Part shown: positions 43,301 to 49,898 of the stretch, piece after piece | Layout of the letters: every line of letters starts with the position of its first letter | Numbering within the stretch: the stretch's first letter is position 1 | NCBI RefSeq assembly: GCF_001457035.1 | Contig: NZ_KQ758617.1 | Span: 248,001 to 312,000 of the forward strand | Origin: Fictibacillus enclensis | Lineage (GTDB): Bacteria; Bacillota; Bacilli; Bacillales; Fictibacillaceae | Length of the DNA stretch: 64,000 bases | Direction: 5' to 3' | Made by a program: the position numbers and the translations under genes | Notes under the pieces: generated by a model | Database searches by the model: none | What the model saw: the letters and a program-made list of their open reading frames with translations, nothing else | What the model was told of the DNA's origin: nothing

Positions 43301-43471
43301 ATGAAAGCAACAAAGCTGCCGATGCCGGCAGGGCTGAGGATTGAACTAGCCAGGGCGGCCGGATGGTGGATGATGAGACTCTTTTTCAGGCATGAAGAAC
43401 AGAGATCGAGCCCTTGGCTTGTGAACTGGCAAGTTTCCGGTTCTTTTGCAAACGTGCAGATCAGCCCTTAA
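43301..43471 (+). CDS. 56-residue hypothetical protein after the RsbR gene
   Basis: GACGGAGGCAGCTA precedes ATG 43301, a good ribosome binding site, 18 bases after the RsbR-type gene. The product has a cationic, aromatic composition (LRIELARAAGWWMMRLFFRH) and a polar end (VNWQVSGSFANVQISP). No family is recognised. A terminator follows at 43498. It is likely cotranscribed with the stressosome protein gene. Confidence 0.5.
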   Translation: MKATKLPMPAGLRIELARAAGWWMMRLFFRHEEQRSSPWLVNWQVSGSFANVQISP

Positions 43472-43497
43472 AATAAATGAATAGACTAAGAGTTTCA

Positions 43498-43527
43498 ACG
43501 GCAGGAGCAGGCTCCTGCCGTTTTTTT
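43498..43527. terminator. Terminator after the RsbR-type unit
   Basis: ACGGCAGGAG-CAGG-CTCCTGCCGT with seven T. Confidence 0.85.
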
Positions 43528-43577
43528 CATGCTTTTGGAACAAGAAGAAGAGAAATCCATAACATGTGTTTACAAAC

Positions 43578-43595
43578 GTAACAGTGTTATGTTAC
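43578..43595. promoter_or_regulatory. Dyad operator before yhbD
   Basis: GTAACA-GTGTTA-TGTTAC is a perfect 18-base dyad 32 bases before the yhbD start. The YhbD N-terminus has a MerR-like fold, so autoregulation is plausible. Confidence 0.45.
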
Positions 43596-43626
43596 ATTCT
43601 ATTCATAAAAGAAAGGAGCATTTACC

Positions 43627-44250
43627 TTGAGCAATGAACTGATATCGAAAAAAGATCTGCTGGATCTGACTGGAATCTCATACGGACAGCTGTACCGCTG
43701 GAAAAGGAAGAATCTTATTCCTGAAGAGTGGTTTATCCGCAAGTCCACGTTTACCGGGCAGGAGACGTTCTTTCCAAAGGAAAAAGTGCTTGAACGTATT
43801 GATAAAATTCAATCGATGAAAGAGACGCTCTCGCTTGATGAGCTTGCGGAACTGCTTTCACCCTTATCAGCAGCAGGAGTGGAATTATCAAAGAATGAAT
43901 TATTGAAACGAAACATTGTTACGAATAAATCTCTTGAACTGTATGTTACTGAAAATGGGATGACTGAGTCGTTCCCGTTCGATCAGCTTCTGAAAGTATT
44001 TATTCTGGATAAACTGTTGTCTTCCGGGGATATCAGTCTGGATGAAGGAAGGATGCTTCTCCAGGTTCTGAAAGAGGCCAGTGGAACACTGGGACAAAGC
44101 AAACATGAACTTTTACTGATCCGAAAGCTGGGTGTCACATCATGCCTGCTGGTGAACGGTGCAGAAAATATTATAGTGGATCAAGGTTCGAAAGTAACAG
44201 TCAGACTGTCTGTAATGAGCTGCATAGAAGAACTGAAAACAAATCTGTAG
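43627..44250 (+). CDS. yhbD: YhbD family protein (MerR-like N-terminus, DUF4004)
   Basis: The 207-residue protein begins at TTG after GAAAGGAGCATTTACC. Residues 1-60 (ISKKDLLDLTGISYGQLYRWKRKNLIPEEWF, then ETFFPKEKVLERIDKIQ) form a MerR-like winged helix with a wing tyrosine. The rest is helical and family-specific. The order yhbD, then two bactofilin genes is the same as in B. subtilis yhbDEF. There the bactofilins are needed for flagellar hook assembly and swimming. YhbD may regulate or adapt them. Confidence 0.85.
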   Translation: MSNELISKKDLLDLTGISYGQLYRWKRKNLIPEEWFIRKSTFTGQETFFPKEKVLERIDKIQSMKETLSLDELAELLSPLSAAGVELSKNELLKRNIVTNKSLELYVTENGMTESFPFDQLLKVFILDKLLSSGDISLDEGRMLLQVLKEASGTLGQSKHELLLIRKLGVTSCLLVNGAENIIVDQGSKVTVRLSVMSCIEELKTNL

Positions 44251-44263
44251 TGGAGGAAAAGTT

Positions 44264-44986
44264 ATGGAAAACGGAATGAAAGGAAACCTTACGATCAATG
44301 GATACGGTTCGTCAAATGGCGGTCATTTTAATCAAGTTAAGCTGAATGGACGTGGCATAGTGAACGGAAACCTGGAATGCGTTTTGTTTGAATGCAACGG
44401 GTCAGGTGCTGTTCATGGTGATTTAAAGGTGGATAACGGAAAGATCAGCGGAAGCGGTAAAGTAAAAGGCGCAGTGGAAGGAAACAATTTTACCATTGAA
44501 GGGCATGGATCGGTGTCTGAAGGAGTGAGCCTGTTGAACAAAATGAATATTTCGGGCTCGAGTAAAATCGGAGGCAACCTTCGGGCGGATGAGATCCAAA
44601 TCAAAGGGAAGGCAACAATTGCAACTGATTGCGAAGCAGAAAACTTTCGGTCGGACGGTCAATTTGCCATCGGCGGGCTGCTGAGTGCCGATCATATTGA
44701 CGTCAGGCTTTATGGGGAGAGCACTGCTGCTGAAATAGGCGGACAGACCATTAAGATAAAAGGCAAAAAGCGGGGCTTTTTTCAATTGTTTAAACCCTTT
44801 TTTCAAACTAAGCTGACGGTAAGTGTCATTGAAGGCGATGAACTTCAACTTGAAAGCACAAAGGCGGAAGTTGTCCGTGGGAAAAATGTGAACATAGGAC
44901 CTGATTGTGAAATCGATCTGGTGGAATACAAGGAAAGCTTTCTTTGCGACGATGACGCGAAAGTACGGGAGTTTAAAAAAATTTAA
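44264..44986 (+). CDS. yhbE: Bactofilin (YhbE/BacE-like)
   Basis: The 240-residue protein is an extended right-handed beta-helix, visible as repeated short strands with Gly turns (GNLTINGYGSSNGGHFNQ, GRGIVNGNLE, GSGAVHGDLKV, GSGKVKGAVEG, GHGSVSEGVSL, GSSKIGGNLRA). The N-terminal GYGSSNGG starts the bactofilin core, and a C-terminal extension (about 165-240) is shared with YhbF. Bactofilins polymerise without nucleotide on the membrane. GTGGAGGAAAAG precedes the ATG, 13 bases after yhbD. Confidence 0.88.
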   Translation: MENGMKGNLTINGYGSSNGGHFNQVKLNGRGIVNGNLECVLFECNGSGAVHGDLKVDNGKISGSGKVKGAVEGNNFTIEGHGSVSEGVSLLNKMNISGSSKIGGNLRADEIQIKGKATIATDCEAENFRSDGQFAIGGLLSADHIDVRLYGESTAAEIGGQTIKIKGKKRGFFQLFKPFFQTKLTVSVIEGDELQLESTKAEVVRGKNVNIGPDCEIDLVEYKESFLCDDDAKVREFKKI

Positions 44987-45000
44987 CCATTGAAAGGAGG

Positions 45001-45720
45001 ATGGAAATGACGAAAGCAAATAATTTAATGATGAATGGGTCCGGAAGTGCAGCGGGCGGTTTGTATAATAAAGTGAAAATTATGGGTGAGGGAACCATCA
45101 CGGATGATTTTGAATGTACTCTTTTTAAGACGTACGGATCAAGTGAAGCGTCTGGAAATGTTAAAGGCGGAGATATAGAGATCTTTGGCGAAACCGAAGT
45201 GAAAAGAAATGTGCAGGCAAGTAATCTGAAGGTATATGGAACGCTCTCAATTGGACAATCAGCAACGATTGAAAACACGAAAATCCGTGGATCTGTGGAC
45301 GTCGCCAAAAAATTTACCGGCGATAAAGTGGACCTTAAAGGAAGTATTACGGTGAAAGGCGATTTGGAGGCGGAGGAATTTATCTCCAGCGGGCTTTTTG
45401 AAGTTTCCGGCCTGCTGAATGCGGATGTTATTGATGTAAAGCTGAGGTTCAGTACGAGTCAAGTTCAGGAGATGGGCGGACAGACCATCCGTGTTCAAAA
45501 GAAGAAGGGGGCATTCCTGCCGTTCGTGAAGAATGAAGGCTTTCTGGAAGCCAAGGTAATTGAGGGAGATGATGTCTTCTTGGAGAATACCACAGCTGAT
45601 ATCGTGCGGGGGAAATCTGTACGAATCGGTGCAGGCTGTGAGATCCAGCTGGTCGAGTATTACGATGAGTTCAAGGCTCTTTCGGGATCGATTGTGAAAG
45701 AACACCGAAAAATTGGTTAA
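45001..45720 (+). CDS. yhbF: Bactofilin (YhbF/BacF-like)
   Basis: The 239-residue second bactofilin is a clear tandem paralogue of the previous one. It has the same start (NNLMMNGSGSAAGGLYNKVKI) and the shared VIDVKL/AxIxGGQTIR-KGKK-type junction near 150. The ending VVRGKxxxIGxGCEIxLVEY appears in both. Two different bactofilins suggest a copolymer. AAAGGAGG sits right before the ATG, 14 bases after yhbE. It is followed by a strong terminator. Confidence 0.88.
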   Translation: MEMTKANNLMMNGSGSAAGGLYNKVKIMGEGTITDDFECTLFKTYGSSEASGNVKGGDIEIFGETEVKRNVQASNLKVYGTLSIGQSATIENTKIRGSVDVAKKFTGDKVDLKGSITVKGDLEAEEFISSGLFEVSGLLNADVIDVKLRFSTSQVQEMGGQTIRVQKKKGAFLPFVKNEGFLEAKVIEGDDVFLENTTADIVRGKSVRIGAGCEIQLVEYYDEFKALSGSIVKEHRKIG

Positions 45721-45723
45721 ATA

Positions 45724-45760
45724 AAAAACGCGATGCAGGCCGATACGGCATCGCGTTTTT
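45724..45760. terminator. Bidirectional terminator between yhbF and the phosphatase gene
   Basis: AAAAACGCGATGC-loop-GCATCGCGTTTTT, a perfect 13-bp stem. Confidence 0.9.
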
Positions 45761-45766
45761 CGTTGT

Positions 45767-46606
45767 TTATTCTTCCCTGAGCTCCGGGGGAATACGTCCA
45801 TCGCTTGGCTCACTGCCTTCAACCGAACAATCTATCTGCCATGCTATTAATGTTGCACTGTCACGGCCGCGGTTTTCTTCGACAGTTTTGAGCAGATGGT
45901 GCACACTGGCGTTGGCGTTTTCAGCTTGCTTAATCACTTGATATACGCTTTCTGCATTCTCATATCCGGCTCTAGGACATTCGATCATGCCATCAGTTGC
46001 CAGGAGGAGGATGGTTTTGCCTTTTCTCAGTTCACGGGTGCCTGAACTGAAACAGGGTACCGGTTTTTCAAACGTATTCACCTTTCCGATCCATTCATAA
46101 AAGTTCCGCTGGTTTAACTGGTATTGATCAAAAGCGGCAAGTTCCGGGTGAAAGAGATAGAGGACGCAGTCCCCGATGGAAAGCCACCATACATAGTTTT
46201 CTTTTCGAAAAACGAGCAGGCAGGCGGTCTCGCCTTTTACCTTCTGACACTCGTTACGAAACTCAGCACTTCTAAAAAATGAAAGTATACGGGTTTCCAG
46301 TTCTTTAAAACTCTCAGGGACATCCAGATGGATTGCTTTTAATAAATCCGCTTTGACTCCCTTAAGTCCTTTAATGATCAACTCGGCACTCTCTGCACTA
46401 TGATGGGCGTCAAGAATGGCTGCAAACTCCCAATCTGCTTTTTCGCATGCCCAAACAAGGCAGCCATCTTCGTTTTTCTTTGCTCCTGAACGAGAATGGC
46501 CTCCATACCTTCCGACCATGATATGATAGAGAGCAGAAACATGGGGATGATCGATAAAGGGCTCCTGCCTTCCAACCCAGCTCATTTCATTCATCACCGC
46601 TCGCAA
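45767..46606 (-). CDS. PP2C-type Ser/Thr protein phosphatase
   Basis: This PPM-family domain of 279 residues has the metal Asp residues in AKKNEDGCLVW, AAILDAHHSAESAEL, LLATDGMIE and RGRDSATLIAW, plus IGDCVLYLF in the core. The first motif is KKNEDG rather than the usual RxxNEDS/Q, and DAHH replaces DGHG. The metal site is thus kept but modified. TTG 46606 follows GGAGG by 7 bases; a later ATG is also possible. It overlaps the 48-residue gene before it. A Hanks-type kinase is encoded 1.2 kb to the right and could be its counterpart. Confidence 0.75.
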   Translation of the reverse strand: MRAVMNEMSWVGRQEPFIDHPHVSALYHIMVGRYGGHSRSGAKKNEDGCLVWACEKADWEFAAILDAHHSAESAELIIKGLKGVKADLLKAIHLDVPESFKELETRILSFFRSAEFRNECQKVKGETACLLVFRKENYVWWLSIGDCVLYLFHPELAAFDQYQLNQRNFYEWIGKVNTFEKPVPCFSSGTRELRKGKTILLLATDGMIECPRAGYENAESVYQVIKQAENANASVHHLLKTVEENRGRDSATLIAWQIDCSVEGSEPSDGRIPPELREE

Positions 46607-46733
46607 GATTGGCCTCCATATGAACTTTCAGCCTTTCGCATCCGATGTAAACATACTCATCTTCGTAGACCATCTTGCCTGTAGTATGTATTGTGCCATT
46701 ATGCTTGCTGCAAATAAAACAGGAATCAGACAT
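46587..46733 (-). CDS. 48-residue CxxC protein, probable truncated HIT-family N-terminus
   Basis: AAGGGG lies 9 bases before the ATG. The sequence MSDSCFICSKHNGTIHTTGK then YEDEYVYIGCERLKV looks like the N-terminal strand-turn of HIT-family proteins (CFICxKHxG ... YEDEYVYIGH). The catalytic HxHxH part is missing and the frame ends GDE-stop, overlapping the phosphatase start by 20 bases. It is either a remnant after a deletion or a small zinc protein now coupled to the phosphatase gene. Confidence 0.5.
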   Translation of the reverse strand: MSDSCFICSKHNGTIHTTGKMVYEDEYVYIGCERLKVHMEANLASGDE

Positions 46734-46825
46734 AGTTGGACAACCCCTTTTATTGGTATTTTAGAAAGTATATAGGAATTATTAATAAAAAGGAATAGTT
46801 ATCCATGCGAAAAGGAGGAAACGAA

Positions 46826-47509
46826 ATGAGTAAACGATGGGCGCTCTCATGGAGCGGAGGAAAGGACGCCTGCATGGTGCTTGATCAGCTGATTAAACAA
46901 GGAGATGAGGTAGCTTGCCTTATCACAACCCTTCCAAAAGAGATTGGACGGACATTTGGGCATGGTGAAAGAACAGAGCTTATCCAGGCCCAGGGAGAAG
47001 CAACCGGCATCCCGCTTGAATGGATCTCTTGTTCGTTTGATACGTATACGTTGGATTTCCTATCAACCTTCAAATCTTTGAAAAATAAATATGAACTGGA
47101 AGGGGTGGCGTTTGGCGATCTGTATCTGGACGAGCATAGAGAGTGGGGAGAAAACGTGGCTGAACAGGCAGGACTCATGTCATCATATCCACTTTGGATG
47201 GAAAAGGAAGATGCAGCTGCGGCCTTAAAGGTTTTTGTTGACTCAGGATACAAAGCAAAGGTGATCCGGATTTCAAACAGCCGGCTTGATGAAAAATGGC
47301 TGGGAAGAGAAGTGGATGCTTCGTTCTTGAATGGGATTCAGGAAACAGGTATCTGTCCGATGGGTGAAGCGGGGGAGTACCACACCTATGTGTATGATGG
47401 CCCTCTGTTCAGGTTTCAGGTTCCGGTAGAAAAAGGCGATATTGTGGAACTGGAAACAACAAAACGTATGGAGCTCACATTGCTAGAAGAGCGTGTTAAT
47501 AAGGAATAA
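46826..47509 (+). CDS. DUF71/Dph6-like N-type ATP pyrophosphatase
   Basis: The 227-residue protein has the PP-loop WSGGKDACMVL and the family ending ETGICPMGEAGEYHTYVYDGPLF. In eukaryotes and archaea this family (COG2102) makes the diphthamide amide bond. Bacteria lack diphthamide, so another adenylation-amidation reaction, perhaps cofactor salvage, is likely. AAAGGAGGAAACGAA lies just before ATG 46826; the upstream in-frame start at 46805 overlaps that site. Its stop overlaps the convergent Tyr/Pro-rich gene by 14 bases. Confidence 0.85.
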   Translation: MSKRWALSWSGGKDACMVLDQLIKQGDEVACLITTLPKEIGRTFGHGERTELIQAQGEATGIPLEWISCSFDTYTLDFLSTFKSLKNKYELEGVAFGDLYLDEHREWGENVAEQAGLMSSYPLWMEKEDAAAALKVFVDSGYKAKVIRISNSRLDEKWLGREVDASFLNGIQETGICPMGEAGEYHTYVYDGPLFRFQVPVEKGDIVELETTKRMELTLLEERVNKE

Positions 47510-47747
47510 ACCAGCCGGGATAAGAGTAGTAGGGATAAGAAGAAAAGGGATAGGATACAGAGTAGGATAAGTGATAGGGAGATGAATAGTAAGGAAGAGA
47601 GTAGGGGGAACCAAATGCTAACGGAACGGGTGGATGGGGAGCGGGAGTGAAAGGGACCGCCGGTACGGCAGGCACAGCTGGTACAGCTGGGACGGATACA
47701 ACACGTCCGGTTGAATGATCATGAATTTGCCGTTGAAAAAGATACAT
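47496..47747 (-). CDS. Tyr/Pro/Ser-rich low-complexity protein
   Basis: ACGGAGGATTTATT gives a good ribosome binding site before the ATG. The 83-residue product starts MYLFQRQIHDHSTGRVVSVP, has a VPA repeat (VPAVPAVPAVPAVP) and a C-terminal half made mostly of Tyr, Ser and Pro (SPYSLPYYSSPYHLSYS). Such composition is seen in spore coat and other surface-crosslinked proteins of Bacilli. There is no signal peptide. Function is inferred from composition only. It sits next to the kinase unit on the same strand. Confidence 0.6.
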   Translation of the reverse strand: MYLFQRQIHDHSTGRVVSVPAVPAVPAVPAVPFTPAPHPPVPLAFGSPYSLPYYSSPYHLSYSVSYPFSSYPYYSYPGWFIPY

Positions 47748-47810
47748 AATAAATCCTCCGTAATCAGACTTTAACGTAATTTATTCATTATCCAAAAAAA
47801 GAGTGAAACA

Positions 47811-47842
47811 AAAAAAGAGAACTGAAAGCCAGTTCTCTTTTT
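47811..47842. terminator. Terminator of the kinase unit
   Basis: AAAAAAGAGAACTG-AAAGC-CAGTTCTCTTTTTT, a perfect 14-bp stem next to the kinase stop. Confidence 0.9.
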
Positions 47843-48663
47843 TACATAATTTTGGTTGTCTCTCTGCGGTCACTGATCGACTGTATATGCGCAATAATTT
47901 CTTCTGCAGAAATGAAGCTTTCATCGATTTGCAGCAGGCGCCTCAGCATTCCGTGGACTTCCTGGGATAAAGAAAGCTCTTCCTCCCAGCTGTTTTCCTT
48001 TTTCGATTGAGGTTCATAACCTGAGTACAGAAGAAAAAGAAGGAAGTGGCCGAGTGCATAAAAGTCACTTGTTACCGATACCTCCCGCATGAGGTTCCGA
48101 TGCTGTTCTGTTGGTTTGTCCTGACCCTCGGCGGAAAGTTTGCAGGCAAGACCGAAATCGATGATATGCAGCCTGCCGCCAGAAGAGATAATATTGGGAA
48201 TCCGGAGATCTCGGTGAACGATGCCTTTTTCATGGATCTTTTGAACGATTTTCATTACTTGAGTAAAAATGGCCATCGCATCCTGTTCTGAGTAAACCAT
48301 ACCTTCTGCAAAAATCAAATCCTCAAAATTTTTCCCAGGCACATAATCCATAACAAGGAACCGGTCTTGTTCATTCAGGGATGGGTGATGAACAGCAGGA
48401 ACTTCGGATAAGGAAAGCTGCTGAAGAATTTGCTTTTCCTTCTCAAAGGATTTTTTTCCATCCTCGGTCCAGGATTTCGTTCTTCGAAGTTGCTTTATTG
48501 CCACGTGGTTACCGGTCATGTAGTCGATCGCACGGTACGTAATACCGTAACTTCCCATACCGAGTATCTCTTTAATGGTATACCGCTCAAATAGGAGAGA
48601 TCCTTTACGGAGCGGCCGGTCTATGATGAACCGGTAAATTGTTTTTGCCCAATGAAAATTCAT
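47842..48663 (-). CDS. Hanks-type Ser/Thr protein kinase (cytoplasmic)
   Basis: The 273-residue kinase has a Gly loop LGMGSYGITYRA, VAIKQLRR (ATP-binding Lys), catalytic loop GIVHRDLRIPNI (Arg and Ile replace the usual Lys-Pro), DFGLACKL and the APE-region substitute SVTSDFYALGHFLLFLL. There is no transmembrane helix or PASTA domain. The HRDLRIPN variant is shared with small Bacillus kinases such as YrzF. It is coupled to the basic small protein gene 5 bases upstream, which is a natural candidate substrate or adaptor. Confidence 0.85.
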   Translation of the reverse strand: MNFHWAKTIYRFIIDRPLRKGSLLFERYTIKEILGMGSYGITYRAIDYMTGNHVAIKQLRRTKSWTEDGKKSFEKEKQILQQLSLSEVPAVHHPSLNEQDRFLVMDYVPGKNFEDLIFAEGMVYSEQDAMAIFTQVMKIVQKIHEKGIVHRDLRIPNIISSGGRLHIIDFGLACKLSAEGQDKPTEQHRNLMREVSVTSDFYALGHFLLFLLYSGYEPQSKKENSWEEELSLSQEVHGMLRRLLQIDESFISAEEIIAHIQSISDRRETTKIM

Positions 48664-48668
48664 GTTCT

Positions 48669-48857
48669 TTAGCTGCTGAAGAATCCGCTTTTTCGACGCT
48701 TCCCTTTGTAGTAGGAGTGGCCGTGGCTTTTTCCGTAATGATGCTTTTTGTAGCCGCTGCTGCTGCTGTATTTTCGGTAGGAATGTCTGCGGTGATCACT
48801 GCTGCTGTATCGTCTGTGGCTGCTTCCAAGTATGGATTTCAATAATTTTTTAATCAT
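48669..48857 (-). CDS. 62-residue basic Ser/Tyr/His-rich protein before the kinase
   Basis: AAAAGGAG lies 11 bases before ATG 48857. The start MIKKLLKSILG is an amphipathic helix. Most of the rest is Ser, Tyr, His, Lys and Arg (SSHRRYSSSDHRRHSYRKYS, then KKHHYGKSHGHSYYKGKRR). It ends five bases before the kinase ATG, so they are cotranscribed. The Arg/Lys-flanked Ser clusters look like kinase target sites and the charge would bind nucleic acid or phosphorylated polymers. It also resembles small spore-associated basic proteins. No proven function. Confidence 0.65.
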   Translation of the reverse strand: MIKKLLKSILGSSHRRYSSSDHRRHSYRKYSSSSGYKKHHYGKSHGHSYYKGKRRKSGFFSS

Positions 48858-49005
48858 ATCGATCAACTCCTTTTTTAACTATACGTGTTCTTGTGCATTT
48901 AGTTTCATTTTGACCAAAATCGAAAACAGGCAATCCATAGAAGGGAAGGAAAAAGAAAGCGGGTTTCAGTCATGAATGTTATAATATGGTAAAGGAGGAA
49001 GAGAT

Positions 49006-49353
49006 ATGATAACGGTTTACTGCTTTTTCGGAGGCATCGCCCTTTTATATTTCTTAGTCATGATTCCTGTACAGTATGCTTATATTACCGGCTTGAAGGA
49101 AAGAAGCAAAAGCACCGTACTGAATCAGCAAGAGATGTATTACGCGATGCCGGTTCAGGAACAACAGCTTCATTATCACGTACAAGGCAACCTTTTCAAT
49201 CTTCCATCGGCTCTTGTCGCACGCTTGATATATAAAGTAAAAACGGAAAGTCGCAGTAGTTGTCTTTGGAGCAGATCCTTGATAGTTTTAATAAGAGAGA
49301 AGAACAGAGGAGGATCAGCTTGGGTACTTTTACCATTGTTAAACGAGAAGTAA
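49006..49353 (+). CDS. Small membrane protein (DUF3949-like), C-terminus uncertain
   Basis: AAAGGAGGAAGAGAT precedes ATG 49006. The product starts with a membrane helix (VYCFFGGIALLYFLVMIPVQ). A Tyr/Gln-rich segment and NLPSALVARLIYKVK follow, similar to small DUF3949-type proteins. After residue 80 the frame runs 34 residues into the next gene. In the neighbouring frame the same DNA reads AVVVFGADP and stops at 49279-49281. A one-base indel near 49250 may therefore have altered the end. I give the open frame as seen. Confidence 0.5.
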   Translation: MITVYCFFGGIALLYFLVMIPVQYAYITGLKERSKSTVLNQQEMYYAMPVQEQQLHYHVQGNLFNLPSALVARLIYKVKTESRSSCLWSRSLIVLIREKNRGGSAWVLLPLLNEK

Positions 49354-49853
49354 GTAAGGATGTAGTTGCATCTCAGGCTGTTGCAGCAGAGACCGATGAA
49401 ATTATGGGGCTCCTTGTTCGGACCGCTCAATGGCTTCAAAGCAAAGGATCATCTCAATGGAGTGAGCTGCTTGAAGGCAAAGATGTCCACGGAATGGCCC
49501 AATCCATTGCAGACGGAGATGTATTTGTTTTTAAAAAAGCCGGCAGGATTGCCGGAGTGGTGATGCTTCCGCTAAGTGCCAGAGAATGGGATATCCAACT
49601 ATGGGGTAATGAACAGCCTGAAGCCATTTATCTGCATCGCCTCGCCATTGACCGGAGTGTTGCGGGGAAGAACCTAGGGAAAGAAATTCTTAACTGGGTG
49701 ACAGAAGGAATTGTTTTTGAAGGGAAAAACGTGATTCGTTTAGACTGTATTGCCACAAATGAGAGCTTGAATACGTTTTACCGTGAAGCAGGTTTTACAT
49801 ATAGAGGTACAAGTGATACCGGATTTAACATCTATGACAAACCGAAAAAATAA
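49320..49853 (+). CDS. GNAT family N-acetyltransferase
   Basis: The 177-residue protein starts at TTG 49320 after AGAGGAGGATCAGC. A longer version from TTG 49260 is possible but lacks a good site. GNAT features are QADGDVFVFKKAGRIAGVVML-like strands, IYLHRLAIDRSVAGKNLGKEIL (acetyl-CoA loop, an atypical AGKNLGK) and FYREAGFTYRGT. The substrate is unknown. It overlaps the open frame of the preceding membrane protein. Confidence 0.8.
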   Translation: MGTFTIVKREVSKDVVASQAVAAETDEIMGLLVRTAQWLQSKGSSQWSELLEGKDVHGMAQSIADGDVFVFKKAGRIAGVVMLPLSAREWDIQLWGNEQPEAIYLHRLAIDRSVAGKNLGKEILNWVTEGIVFEGKNVIRLDCIATNESLNTFYREAGFTYRGTSDTGFNIYDKPKK

Positions 49854-49855
49854 GA

Positions 49856-49892
49856 AAAAGCAACCTTCGGGAACTCCCGTTGGTTGCTTTTT
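49856..49892. terminator. Bidirectional terminator between acetyltransferase and phosphatase genes
   Basis: AAAAAGCAACC-loop-GGTTGCTTTTTTT with an inner GGG/CCC pair. Confidence 0.85.
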
Positions 49893-49898
49893 TTCTGG

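Noticed and set aside
44423-45019. 198-codon frame opposite yhbE
   Set aside because: Shadow frame of a clear bactofilin gene.
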